Below the pieces are notes generated by a model. It searched no databases. It was given only the letters and a program-made list of their open reading frames with translations, and was not told the origin of the DNA. 42,506 bases of DNA from CAWBVG01 sp963792175 (GTDB lineage: Bacteria; Acidobacteriota; Vicinamibacteria; Vicinamibacterales; CAVVIG01), in assembly GCA_963792175.1 (NCBI GenBank), contig CAWBVG010000029.1, positions 1 to 42,506 of the forward strand. Reading direction: 5' to 3'. Shown here one piece after another: positions 26,043 through 34,330 of the stretch (its first letter is position 1; every line of letters starts with the position of its first letter). The translations under genes were made by a program, and so were the position numbers.

Positions 26043-27373
26043 CACTGCACCTCCAGTCCAAGCGTGGTGAGCAGGCGTGCGCTCGCCTGCGCAAGCTCGA
26101 CCTCATGTCCCGCTCGTGCGAAGCGCGCCTGCAGCAATTCCGCCTGGCGATCGAGGTATTCCGAGGCGGTCACGACGCCCTCCTGGAGACGAATCTGCGT
26201 CGAGCGCGCCACCTGCTCGCGCAACGCCACGATCCGTTCATCGACCGTCAGCGCGTGCTGCAGCCGTTCCATCGACGCGCGGTCGACGGCCGTCGACTCC
26301 AGCAGGCCCCGGTCGAAGGCGGCCTGGTCCGCCGCGACAATCTGCTGGCCGATCGCCAGCGCCTCGCGCTCGCGCGCGGCAGTTCCCCAGGTCCACGCCT
26401 TCCACTCAACGCGCACGCCGCCGAAACCGTAGAATTCCCACTCGCTCTCGATGAAGTTCAGTCCAGGCAGACCGTAGGCGACCTTGCCAAAGGTCCCGAC
26501 GCGAGGGCGCTCCCGCGCCTTCGTCAGGTCCGCCTGCCTCCCGAGACGATCGCGGGTGCGGGCAAACTGCTCGTACTCGGGACGCGACCGGACGGCGGCG
26601 GACGCCTGCTGCGCGCGCGCCACCGTCTCCGCCACATTCGGCAGCGGCAGCACATCGCCGTCCCGCAGCGGCTGTCCGATGAGGATCGCCAGCCGCGCGA
26701 GCGACGCCTCGCGATTGGTTCGCAGCTCGTCCTCGTCCTGGCGCCGCTGCAGGAGCGTCGCTTCGACCGCGGCGGCCTCGGCCGGCAGCGCCGTGCCCTG
26801 GGTGACGCGCGCATTGACCTCGTCGAGGCGCGCCTGGAGATCGGCGACGGTGGCGGCGAGCGCTCCGGCCCGGGCCTGTAACGCGGCGGCAGCAAAGAAC
26901 GCGTCGTTGACTTGCTGTCGCAGGCCGAAGAGCGCGGTGCGCACGCGCGCCTGCTGCTCGGCGAGCTGCGAGCGTTCGAGGGCGCTTTGTGCATCCAGGG
27001 TGGCATCGAACAAGGATTGCTCGATGCGAATGCCGGCGTCGACGGTCGCCTTCGGCGGCGAGAAGAGGATCTGTCCGCCCGGCAGGGGGAACGCCGCATG
27101 CACCACGTCGGATTGATACTGGGCCAGACCCTCAACGCCGACAGCCGGCAACCGGCCGACCGCGATGTTGCGCAGCCGCAGCTCGGATTGCTCCATCAGC
27201 AGTCGCAGCTGCCGCATCCGTGGATCCGATTCGATGGCGGCCCGTTGGAGCGCGGCGAGTTCGAACGTGCGCGGCGCCGTTGCCGCCGGTTGTGCCGCCA
27301 TCGAGCCAGGAATCAGGAACACGAATCCGAGAACGACGATGACGAAACGGCGAACGGCGCGCGAAGCACTCAT
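26042..27373 (-). CDS. TolC-family outer-membrane efflux protein
   Basis: An intact 443-residue protein. ATG 27373 overlaps the TetR gene stop (ATGA). Residues 1-27 are a signal peptide (FVIVVLGFVFLIPGSMAAQ). Two TolC repeats follow, each an alternating helix-strand-helix: LAALQRAAIESDPRMRQLRL near the start, IEQSLFDATLDAQSALERSQ, EVNARVTQGTALPAEAAAVE in the first, and VRVEWKAWTWGTAAREREAL, RSTQIRLQEGVVTASEYLDR in the second, ending RLLTTLGLEVQ. It forms the outer channel of the exporter. E. coli cecR-ybhGFSR lacks its own TolC, so carrying one within the operon makes this system self-contained. Confidence 0.93.
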   Translation of the reverse strand: MSASRAVRRFVIVVLGFVFLIPGSMAAQPAATAPRTFELAALQRAAIESDPRMRQLRLLMEQSELRLRNIAVGRLPAVGVEGLAQYQSDVVHAAFPLPGGQILFSPPKATVDAGIRIEQSLFDATLDAQSALERSQLAEQQARVRTALFGLRQQVNDAFFAAAALQARAGALAATVADLQARLDEVNARVTQGTALPAEAAAVEATLLQRRQDEDELRTNREASLARLAILIGQPLRDGDVLPLPNVAETVARAQQASAAVRSRPEYEQFARTRDRLGRQADLTKARERPRVGTFGKVAYGLPGLNFIESEWEFYGFGGVRVEWKAWTWGTAAREREALAIGQQIVAADQAAFDRGLLESTAVDRASMERLQHALTVDERIVALREQVARSTQIRLQEGVVTASEYLDRQAELLQARFARAGHEVELAQASARLLTTLGLEVQ

Positions 27374-28086
27374 GGGCGTAAGGCTCTCAGAAAGAATGGC
27401 GCCAGCTCCCGGCGGCGTCGGTCGATGAACTGCTCGAATCCCTTCTCATCGATCCCGAACAGCGCCATGAACAACGGCCGCGCGGCAAACGGGAAGACGC
27501 AGAGCGCGAGCAGGTTGACGGCGAACTGATCCGGTGAAATCGGGTGCATCGTCCGGTCGCGGACGCGGGCGTCGATCTGTTTCGCGAGCACGGTCCGCAG
27601 GTGCGTGCCGAGCGCGACCGGCACTTCGCCGGTGACGGCGGCGATGAGCTGCGGCGCGCGGTCGGGGTGATGCGCAAGCTCGCTGAGGATGTACGCCGGC
27701 AGGTATGGAGCTTTGGAGAGGAACTGCAGCTCGACCTGCACAACCTGCTCGACCTTGTCCTCGAGCGTCGCGTCCGAGCCGAGGATGCGGACCACCGCCG
27801 GCAGCAGCTGTCCCGCCGCCCGCCTGAAGACCGCCTCGGCCAGGCGCTCCTTGGTGCGGAAGTAGTAATGCAGGAGCGCCGGGTTCACGCCGGCTTCCTT
27901 CGCGATCTCGAGGGTCCGCGCGCCGGCGGTGCCGGCGCGCACGAACACCGCGTGGGCCGCGTCCAGGATCCGCTGTTCCGTCTCTTCCGTCGAACCGGCG
28001 CGCTTGACGCGCCGGCTGCGGGCCTTTCGCGACCGTCGGCGCTGACCGGCCTTGCGTCGCCTGCCTTGACTGAACGATTTAACCAT
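27370..28086 (-). CDS. TetR/AcrR-family regulator (CecR-like position)
   Basis: An intact 238-residue protein from ATG 28086. A 30-residue basic tail (SQGRRRKAGQRRRSRKARSR) precedes the helix-turn-helix: EQRILDAAHAVFVRAGTAGA, RTLEIAKEAGVNPALLHYYF and RTKERLAEAVFRRA, the classic TetR DNA-binding block. The rest is the helical ligand and dimer domain (EQVVQVELQFLSKAPYLPAY, NLLALCVFPFAARPLFMALF). It is first in the exporter operon and overlaps tolC by four bases, the same arrangement as cecR before ybhGFSR. It probably represses its own operon until an exported toxic compound binds; repeats at its promoter are listed separately. Confidence 0.93.
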   Translation of the reverse strand: MVKSFSQGRRRKAGQRRRSRKARSRRVKRAGSTEETEQRILDAAHAVFVRAGTAGARTLEIAKEAGVNPALLHYYFRTKERLAEAVFRRAAGQLLPAVVRILGSDATLEDKVEQVVQVELQFLSKAPYLPAYILSELAHHPDRAPQLIAAVTGEVPVALGTHLRTVLAKQIDARVRDRTMHPISPDQFAVNLLALCVFPFAARPLFMALFGIDEKGFEQFIDRRRRELAPFFLRALRP

Positions 28087-28127
28087 TCACTTAACGATTA
28101 CTGTAGATCAGGCTGGGCGATTTGCAA
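28073..28127 (-). promoter_or_regulatory. Promoter and candidate TetR operator of the exporter operon
   Basis: On the minus strand TTGCAA (28127-28122), a 16-base spacer and TACAGT (28105-28100) form a plausible sigma-70 promoter close to the start codon at 28086. AACGATT occurs at 28073-28079 and 28093-28099 (plus strand), a direct repeat of 20 bp period that flanks the start codon and covers the likely transcription start. The stretch is distinctly AT-rich. A TetR protein encoded at once downstream is the natural binder; this is inference. Confidence 0.4.
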
Positions 28128-28132
28128 ACCGG

Positions 28133-28291
28133 GTGTCACGTGAACGGATCGAGGCAGGTCAGGCGACATCGCCAGTGGCGGATGGCGGGCGTTTTGATTT
28201 GGTGCTGGGCATCACATGTCACGCGATCTATCACGCCGGTCAGATTCAGCTGATCAAGCGCCTTCGAGAGGGCGGGCAGATTTCGGCTTGA
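28133..28291 (+). pseudogene. C-terminal fragment of a DinB-family protein
   Basis: An open stretch of 53 codons from 28133 (GTG) to the TGA at 28291. Its second half reads FDLVLGITCHAIYHAGQIQL followed by IKRLREGGQISA. The H-x3-YHAGQIQL-KR pattern is the C-terminal helix of DinB/DUF664 four-helix bundle enzymes, where the His are metal ligands. The N-terminal ~110 residues are absent; the fragment begins right behind the exporter promoter. Its last 38 bases run antisense inside the 3' end of ppk1. It is best explained as a remnant left when sequence was lost between the exporter and ppk operons. Confidence 0.6.
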
Positions 28292-30380
28292 ACGTGACAC
28301 CGGTCCGTTCGCGCGCCATCGCCGCGGTTCGACGCGCCTGTTCGTGCAGCGCCTCCTGGACGCGGAAGCGCGGTTCGTCCGCGTGCGCGGTGCGCCGGCG
28401 GTAGGTCCCGTCTGCCTGTAGCCATCGACCCTTCTCGGTGTCACGGAACATCGCGCGAAGCGCGTCGAGGACCTTGACCTTGTGTTCGGGCTGCTCGATC
28501 GGGAACATCAGCTCGGCCCGTTTGTCCAGATTGCGGGTCATCCAGTCGGCGCTGGCGAGGTAGACGTCCTCGTCGCCGCCGTTGAAGAAGTAATAGATGC
28601 GTGAATGTTCGAGAAACCGATCGATCACCGACACGACTTCGATGTGGTCGCTGACGCCCGGCACACCGGGCCGGAGCGCGCAGATGCCGCGAACATTCAG
28701 GCGAATCCGCACACCGGCGCGCGAGGCCGCGTACAAGGCTTCGATGATCTCGTCGTCGATGAGCGAGTTCACCTTGGCGGTGATCTCCCCGTCCTGGCCC
28801 GCCGCCGCCCGGCGGCGCTCGCGATCGATCAGCTTGAGAAACCGCTGCCGAAGGCCGGTGGGGGCCATCGTCAGTTTCTTGAGCCGAGGCGGGTCGGAGT
28901 ACCCGGTCAGCGTGCTGAAGAAGGCGCTGGCGTCCTCGGCGATCGCCTGCGAGGTCGTGAGCAGGCCGAAGTCCGTGTACTGGCGAGCCGTCTTCTCGTT
29001 GTAGTTGCCGGTGCCGAGATGGACGTATCGCCGCAGACCCTGCGGGGTCCGCTTGACGATCAAGCACATCTTCGCGTGCACTTTGTAGCCGCGCACGCCG
29101 TAGATGACGTGCGCCCCCGCCTCCTCGAGGGCGCGGGCCCAGCGAATGTTGCGCTCTTCGTCGAAGCGCGCCGTCAACTCCACGATCACGGTGACCTGTT
29201 TGTTTCGCTCGGCGGCGCGCTGCAGGCTGGCGATCAACGCGGAGCCGGCGCTCGTGCGATACAGCGTCTGCTTGATCGCGAGCACATCGGGGTCGTCGGC
29301 AGCCTGCGCCAGAAGGGCCACGATCGGGTCGTAGGACTCATAGGGATGGTGCAGCAGCAGATCCTGGTCGTCGAGAATCGAGAAGATATCCGTTTGCTCT
29401 CCGGTCAGGACGTCGACCGGTGGCAGCGGACTGTCACGCAGCTCCTGAAAACCCGGCAGCTCCACGAAGCCCATCAGGACTCGGAGATCGATGGGTCCCT
29501 GCACCGCGAAGGTATCCGCCGGCGTGACCGCGACCTGGTCGGCAATCAGGTCGACCAGCTCCGGCGAAGACGACGCTTCCAGCTCGAGCCGGACGACATC
29601 GCTCCGGCGCCGCCGTTTCAGCTCGCGCTCGACCAGCTCCAGTTGTGTGCGTCCGCCTTCGTCGTCGAATTCCATTTCGGCATCGCGCACCAGGCGCATC
29701 ACCGTTGACTGCAGAATCGTCTGGCCGGGGAACAAATGCGGGAGATGCGCGCGAATGATCTCCTCGAGCGGCACAAATGCCGCGCCGTCCGCGCCGACAA
29801 TCCGCACCAGCCGGGCAAGACCGGCCGGCACCTGCACGATCGCCAGCCGATGGTCCGATTCGGCCGGCGCCGCGCCCAGCAGGACCGCCACGTTCAGGCT
29901 CAGCGACGACAGCAGCGGAAAAGGCCGCGAGACGTCAATCGCCAGCGGCGTCAACACCGGCAGGACCGCCTCGGCGAAGAACGCGCCGAGCACCTTTCGC
30001 TGCGCATCGTTCAAGTCGGAGTAGGCGAGCAGCCGGATCCCGTGTGATGCGAGCGCCGGCAGGAGCTCCGCGGTGACGAGACGGTAGAGAGCCGCCACGA
30101 AGGCCTGCGACCGGACGCGAACCGCGTCGAGCTGTTGGGAAGGTGTCAGGCCGCTCAGGTCGGGCGACGTTTCGCCATCCTCGACCGCTTGCTGGAGCCC
30201 GGCGACGCGAACCATGAAGAATTCGTCGAGGTTCGACGCGGCGATCGCGGCGAACTTGACGCGTTCGAGCAGCGGGGTCTTTGAATCCAGCGCCTCCTCG
30301 AGGACACGCTCGTTGAACGCCAGCCACGACAGTTCGCGGTTGATGAACAGGCTGGTATCGTGCGGGTGTGGCGGCGTCAC
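28254..30380 (-). CDS. ppk1: Polyphosphate kinase 1
   Basis: An intact 708-residue enzyme. GTG 30380 overlaps the ppx stop (GTGA) and gives VTPPHPHDTSLFINRELSWL, the expected N-terminus. Four PPK1 domains are present: N (residues ~8-115, NRELSWLAFNERVLEEALDS), head (~120-325), and C1/C2. Key residues appear at the positions known from E. coli PPK1: His435 in RGYKVHAKMCLIVK, the autophosphorylated His, and His592 in FLEHSRIYYFFNGG. RTSAGSALIASLQ and VHLGTGNYNEKTARQYTDFG, the C1 nucleotide-binding stretch, are also clear. It reversibly transfers the ATP gamma-phosphate to polyphosphate. The final few codons overlap a DinB remnant on the other strand. Confidence 0.97.
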   Translation of the reverse strand: MTPPHPHDTSLFINRELSWLAFNERVLEEALDSKTPLLERVKFAAIAASNLDEFFMVRVAGLQQAVEDGETSPDLSGLTPSQQLDAVRVRSQAFVAALYRLVTAELLPALASHGIRLLAYSDLNDAQRKVLGAFFAEAVLPVLTPLAIDVSRPFPLLSSLSLNVAVLLGAAPAESDHRLAIVQVPAGLARLVRIVGADGAAFVPLEEIIRAHLPHLFPGQTILQSTVMRLVRDAEMEFDDEGGRTQLELVERELKRRRRSDVVRLELEASSSPELVDLIADQVAVTPADTFAVQGPIDLRVLMGFVELPGFQELRDSPLPPVDVLTGEQTDIFSILDDQDLLLHHPYESYDPIVALLAQAADDPDVLAIKQTLYRTSAGSALIASLQRAAERNKQVTVIVELTARFDEERNIRWARALEEAGAHVIYGVRGYKVHAKMCLIVKRTPQGLRRYVHLGTGNYNEKTARQYTDFGLLTTSQAIAEDASAFFSTLTGYSDPPRLKKLTMAPTGLRQRFLKLIDRERRRAAAGQDGEITAKVNSLIDDEIIEALYAASRAGVRIRLNVRGICALRPGVPGVSDHIEVVSVIDRFLEHSRIYYFFNGGDEDVYLASADWMTRNLDKRAELMFPIEQPEHKVKVLDALRAMFRDTEKGRWLQADGTYRRRTAHADEPRFRVQEALHEQARRTAAMARERTGVTFKPKSARPLEGA

Positions 30381-31936
30381 GCGATGACCCCCGCCAGGCG
30401 GATCACCAACTGGCGGCCGAACACTTCGGTGAACATGTCCGTCCGAGCCTTCGCCGCCATCTGTTCCATCGTGATGTCGCCAATACTGTCCACCTCGAGC
30501 ACCCACGACGCCTCGCCGCGCGCCAGCCTGAGGTCCCGCACTTTTTGAAGATGTTCGGCATCGAGCGCATTCGCCAGGCGAAGGATCGCGGCCAGCTTGG
30601 TCACCCGGATCCGGTCGCCGCGATCCAGGGCGACATACGGCAGGTGGCTCTGCTGAGGGCTTCGTCCGCGGTGATAGCGCGCGATATTGGACACCACCGC
30701 GGTTTCGTCGTCGGACAACCCGAAAATCTGCGAGGCGGCCAGCAGGTACTGCGAATGCTTGTGATGCGCGCGCAAGCTGACGTAAATGCCGACGTCATGC
30801 AGGATGCTGGCGGTCTGCAGGAGCAGCCGATCGCGATCCGTCAGACCGTGTTCGTCGCGCAGTTCGTCGAAGAGCCGCGTCGCCAGCATCGCGACGTGAT
30901 GACCGTGCGCCCGGTCGAATCGAAACCGATGCCCGACCGCTTCAGCACTCGCGAGAACCTGACCTTCGAAGTCGTCGGCGCTGAGGCGGCCAGCGGGTTG
31001 AAGCAGATCCAGGAGCATCCCGGCCCGCAACGAGGCATCCAACACCACGATCTGCCGCGCGGCCGTATGGGCCAGCACTGCCCGGTACACGAGCAGCGCC
31101 GGCAGCAACGTCTCGGCATCAGCCACCGGCAGGCGAAAGCGGTTCACCAGGCCGTCGTCGTCCAGCCGCTCGACTTCGTCGCAGAACGCCAGGAACGCCT
31201 CGCCGGGAATCTCGTGGACGCCATCGTTGTCCTCCTGTTCCAGAATCTGGGCGGCGGCCAGCCGCACGTCGCCACCGATCGCCACCACCTGCGTGACGCG
31301 TTCGAGCGGCATCGACACGGCAATTTCCTCGACGACGTTCGCGATCGAGCGTTTGAGCAGCGACACCTGCAGCTCGTGGGTGTGCCGCCGGAGATCCAGA
31401 ACCTGGCGCAGTCTGACGGCACCGAGCGCGTAGACACCGGACCGATTGGGCCGGCCGCGGCGCAGCAGCATCAGGCTCGTGCTGCCGCCGCCGACCTCGA
31501 CGAGCAGCGTCCAGGCACCCCTTAGCGCGGCGTGGCCACGCAAGGCATCACGCGCGGCAAGATAGACGAGCCGGCTTTCCTCCGCCTCGTTGATGATGTC
31601 AAACGCGAAGCCGGTCCGTCCGCGAACGCGATCGAGGAACAGCTCGCTGTTGCGCGCTTCGCGGACCGCGCTGGTCGCCACCGCGCGGATTCGCTGCACC
31701 TTGTAGGTGTCGATGATGTGGCGAAAGCCTTCGAGGGCGGCAAACGTGGCGTCGGCGGTTTTCGGCCGGATCACACCGCCTGAAAACGTGTCTCGACCCA
31801 ATAACACGCCGCGCGAGGCTTCTTCCACGACCCGGATCGACCGCCCGGCCGCCACTTCGGCGATGACCAGTCGAATGGCGCTTGCCCCCATGTCGAGCAC
31901 CGCGACGGCCTCAGGCGCGGGCTTGTCAGCGGTCAT
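30377..31936 (-). CDS. ppx: Exopolyphosphatase / guanosine pentaphosphatase with HD domain
   Basis: An intact 519-residue Ppx/GppA protein from ATG 31936. The actin-like ATPase fold begins AVAVLDMGASAIRLVIAEVA, the phosphate-1 loop. It continues with RIRAVATSAVREARNSELFL, the EAEESRLVYLAARDAL segment carrying the catalytic Glu, the second loop LLVEVGGGSTSLMLL and VVAIGGDVRLAAAQI. The C-terminal ~190 residues form an HD-type helical domain (LLLQTASILHDVGIYVSLRA, HHKHSQYLLAASQIFGLSDD, NIARYHRGRSPQQSH). It degrades polyphosphate or pppGpp. It is translationally coupled to ppk1, so synthesis and breakdown are encoded in one operon, as in E. coli but in reversed order. The upstream gap to 32069 is divergent. 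Confidence 0.95.
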   Translation of the reverse strand: MTADKPAPEAVAVLDMGASAIRLVIAEVAAGRSIRVVEEASRGVLLGRDTFSGGVIRPKTADATFAALEGFRHIIDTYKVQRIRAVATSAVREARNSELFLDRVRGRTGFAFDIINEAEESRLVYLAARDALRGHAALRGAWTLLVEVGGGSTSLMLLRRGRPNRSGVYALGAVRLRQVLDLRRHTHELQVSLLKRSIANVVEEIAVSMPLERVTQVVAIGGDVRLAAAQILEQEDNDGVHEIPGEAFLAFCDEVERLDDDGLVNRFRLPVADAETLLPALLVYRAVLAHTAARQIVVLDASLRAGMLLDLLQPAGRLSADDFEGQVLASAEAVGHRFRFDRAHGHHVAMLATRLFDELRDEHGLTDRDRLLLQTASILHDVGIYVSLRAHHKHSQYLLAASQIFGLSDDETAVVSNIARYHRGRSPQQSHLPYVALDRGDRIRVTKLAAILRLANALDAEHLQKVRDLRLARGEASWVLEVDSIGDITMEQMAAKARTDMFTEVFGRQLVIRLAGVIA

Positions 31937-32068
31937 GTCTGGACAGGCGCATCGGTGGTCTCACGATCAGGTCCTCCGTCATTTGACTGCAGGACCTCTA
32001 TCAATTTCCACTGGCCGGGCGTACGCTTCCTCCAACCGAACGATGGAAGACAACTGGAGGGTCTCGCG

Positions 32069-32968
32069 ATGAAAGTGGCCCTGCTGCTCGCTGCGCTCCT
32101 GGTGCCCTCACCCCTCGAGATCGCCGTCCTGGCGCAACTGCCGGCCTCCGACGTGACCGATGCCGACGTCGAGCGCTTGTTCGCCGGCGTGGATCAGGCT
32201 CGCGGATACAACGACCTGGTGACCGTCCTGACGCGGCACGAGCGCGCGCTGGTGAGTCAGCGCCTTCTCGACTCGATCGACCGGCAATTGCGGAATGCGT
32301 CGCTGAACGAGAACCAGCGCGGCACGCTGCTGTTGGCGCGTCAAGCCGCGCTCGACGGCCGCGAACGCGGTCCGCGAGAGGCGGCGCAATTGCTTTGCGT
32401 GCGGATGATCGCCGGCGCCGCGCTGACGGCCGACACGCCGCAGCAATTCGCGGCGACGCTGACGACGTTGTCAGAGTTCGCGCCCGTCATCAGCGCCGCA
32501 CTGGTACGGGCGGCGCTCGACACACCCGGAAACACCTGGCCCAAACCACTCTTCCCGCTCATGGAGCAGCTCGCGGCCGACTGGCCACGGCTCGGGGCGG
32601 TGGCTGCCGCCACGCGTCTGGCCGATACGGCGAAACGCGCACAGGGTTCGCCGCAAACGAGCGCGCCGGCGCGGGGCGCGACCGACTCGACCCTGGTCGG
32701 ACACTGGCGAACCACGCGAATCGTGTTCGAGAGTTCGCGTGACGACCATCTCGTGCTCCGTGTCGACGGGACGGCCGAACGCTGGAGCGTCACCGCGTCG
32801 GGTGCGGGGGCGAAGACCGTGGGCCGATGGGCCGTGGCGGGCTCGGTACTCACCCTGACGTGGACCGGCGAGACTCAGACGTCGCAGGCGTTCACGATGT
32901 ACCAGGGTCAGCTCGTGCTGCCAAACGTTCCGGGCCGGCGGGTCTTCTGGGATCGGCTCGATCGTTGA
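32069..32968 (+). CDS. Secreted protein of unknown function
   Basis: An intact 299-residue gene from ATG 32069, with GGAGGG about 8 bases upstream. Residues 1-22 are a signal peptide (MKVALLLAALLVPSPLEIAV, cleavage near VLAQ). Residues ~25-190 are mostly helical (DVTDADVERLFAGVDQARGY, SQRLLDSIDRQLRNASLNEN), with no motif I recognise. After a low-complexity Ala/Gly/Ser linker, the last ~95 residues look like a small beta-barrel, starting LVGHWRTTRIVFESSRDDHL and containing GRWAVAGSVLTLTWTGETQT, reminiscent of lipocalin-like or META-type C-terminal domains of acidobacterial proteins. It diverges from ppx. Function not known. Confidence 0.7.
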   Translation: MKVALLLAALLVPSPLEIAVLAQLPASDVTDADVERLFAGVDQARGYNDLVTVLTRHERALVSQRLLDSIDRQLRNASLNENQRGTLLLARQAALDGRERGPREAAQLLCVRMIAGAALTADTPQQFAATLTTLSEFAPVISAALVRAALDTPGNTWPKPLFPLMEQLAADWPRLGAVAAATRLADTAKRAQGSPQTSAPARGATDSTLVGHWRTTRIVFESSRDDHLVLRVDGTAERWSVTASGAGAKTVGRWAVAGSVLTLTWTGETQTSQAFTMYQGQLVLPNVPGRRVFWDRLDR

Positions 32969-33119
32969 CGCCAACAGACATGGGGCGAACCCAGTTTCGG
33001 ACCATTGGTTCGATCCAGCAAGGCGTTCCCGGCACGCCAGCGATGAGCGATACTCTCCGGTAGCCGCCCGTCCCGGAACACTGATTAGCGACAGTCCTTG
33101 AAACTTACGAGGAGGTGTC

Positions 33120-34277
33120 ATGCCCACGCCACGAATTGTGATCTCCATATTCGGCGCCTGCGCGCTCTTTCTATTGACGGCGTACAGCAACCCCGACTCA
33201 CGCGCGACGTTGTCGGCGCAGTCTGCCGCGAAGGTGGCGAATCCGATCACCGGCGAGGGGCTGCCGAACCCGGCCCCGAAAGTGACGCGCAACTGGGGTG
33301 AGCTGCCTGCGGGGCGCAAGTGGGGCACGTCGGCCGGCCTCGACATCGATCCGAAGGACGGCAATATCTGGGGCTACGAACGCTGCGGCGCGGGCACGGC
33401 CGGCGGCGGCCCTGTCGATTGCGACAACACGCCGGTCGACCCGATTTTCAAGTTCGATCGCCACACCGGCAAGGTGCTCGCCAACTTCGGCAAGGGTGTG
33501 ATGGTGACGCCGCACGGGATCTCCGTCGACAAGGACGGCAACGTGTGGATTGCCGACTTCGCGGCCAACAAGGAAGGCACCAAGGGACACCAGGTGCACA
33601 AGTTCAGCCCGAAAGGCGAGAAGCTCCTGAGTCTCGGCGTCGCTGGCAAGGCGGGCAATGCCGATGGCCAGTTCAACCAGCCCAACGACGTCGTCGTCGG
33701 GCCCGACGGCAGCATCTACGTATCCGACGGCCACGACGCCCAGGGCATGACCACCGCGGCGGCGATCGCCGACGGGCTCAAGCGCGGCGCCACGTCGCGC
33801 ATCAGCAAGTTCACGCCGGACGGTAAGTTCATCAAGTCGTGGGGAACGATCGGCGTGCGCCACGGCGAGTTCCGCACGCCGCACGCCCTGATGTTCGACG
33901 CCAGGGGCCGTCTCTGGGTGGCCGATCGCGGCAACCACCGGCTCGAGATTTTCGATGAGGACGGCAAGTACCTGGAGTCGCGCTACATGTTCGGGCGCAC
34001 CAGCGGGTTCTTCATCAAGGGCAACCTGCTGTACGCCATCGACTCGGAGTCGGGTCCGCTGAATCACCCGAACTGGCGCGACGGCGTGCGCATCGGTCCG
34101 GTCGACGAAGATCGCATCACAGCGTTCATCCCGCCGTTCGAGCGCGAGGACCGGGTGTACCAGGGCACCGCCGGCGAGGGCATCGCGGTCGATGCGGACG
34201 GCAACGTCTACGCGGCGGAAGGACCGAATTCGCTGGTCCAGGCTGGCGGCGCGTTCACAAAATACTCCGTGAAATAG
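33120..34277 (+). CDS. Secreted NHL-repeat six-bladed beta-propeller protein
   Basis: An intact 385-residue gene from ATG 33120, with GAGGAGG about 6 bases upstream. Residues 1-34 include a signal peptide (IVISIFGACALFLLTA). NHL-type repeats are visible throughout: DPIFKFDRHTGKVLANFGKG, TPHGISVDKDGNVWIADFAA, GQFNQPNDVVVGPDGSIYVS, RTPHALMFDARGRLWVADRG, NHRLEIFDEDGKYLESRYMF and GEGIAVDADGNVYAAEGPNS. These resemble the peptidyl-alpha-hydroxyglycine lyase-like propellers common in Acidobacteria. The two Cys (CGAGTAGGGPVDC) may form a disulphide. Next, 53 bases on, is a ConA-like gene, probably co-transcribed. Enzymatic activity is not established. Confidence 0.88.
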   Translation: MPTPRIVISIFGACALFLLTAYSNPDSRATLSAQSAAKVANPITGEGLPNPAPKVTRNWGELPAGRKWGTSAGLDIDPKDGNIWGYERCGAGTAGGGPVDCDNTPVDPIFKFDRHTGKVLANFGKGVMVTPHGISVDKDGNVWIADFAANKEGTKGHQVHKFSPKGEKLLSLGVAGKAGNADGQFNQPNDVVVGPDGSIYVSDGHDAQGMTTAAAIADGLKRGATSRISKFTPDGKFIKSWGTIGVRHGEFRTPHALMFDARGRLWVADRGNHRLEIFDEDGKYLESRYMFGRTSGFFIKGNLLYAIDSESGPLNHPNWRDGVRIGPVDEDRITAFIPPFEREDRVYQGTAGEGIAVDADGNVYAAEGPNSLVQAGGAFTKYSVK

Positions 34278-34330
34278 AGCTGACAATCGGACGAAGGAGT
34301 CGGGCGAGCCATCGTGGTGATGGAGGGTTC

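Noticed and set aside
28605..31525. Long plus-strand open frames opposite ppk1 and ppx.
   Set aside because: No motif, biased composition, and both minus-strand genes are intact with catalytic residues in place.
33198..34286. A 362-codon minus-strand frame opposite the NHL propeller gene.
   Set aside because: It mirrors the repeat structure of the real gene on the other strand; the plus-strand frame has a ribosome site and signal peptide.
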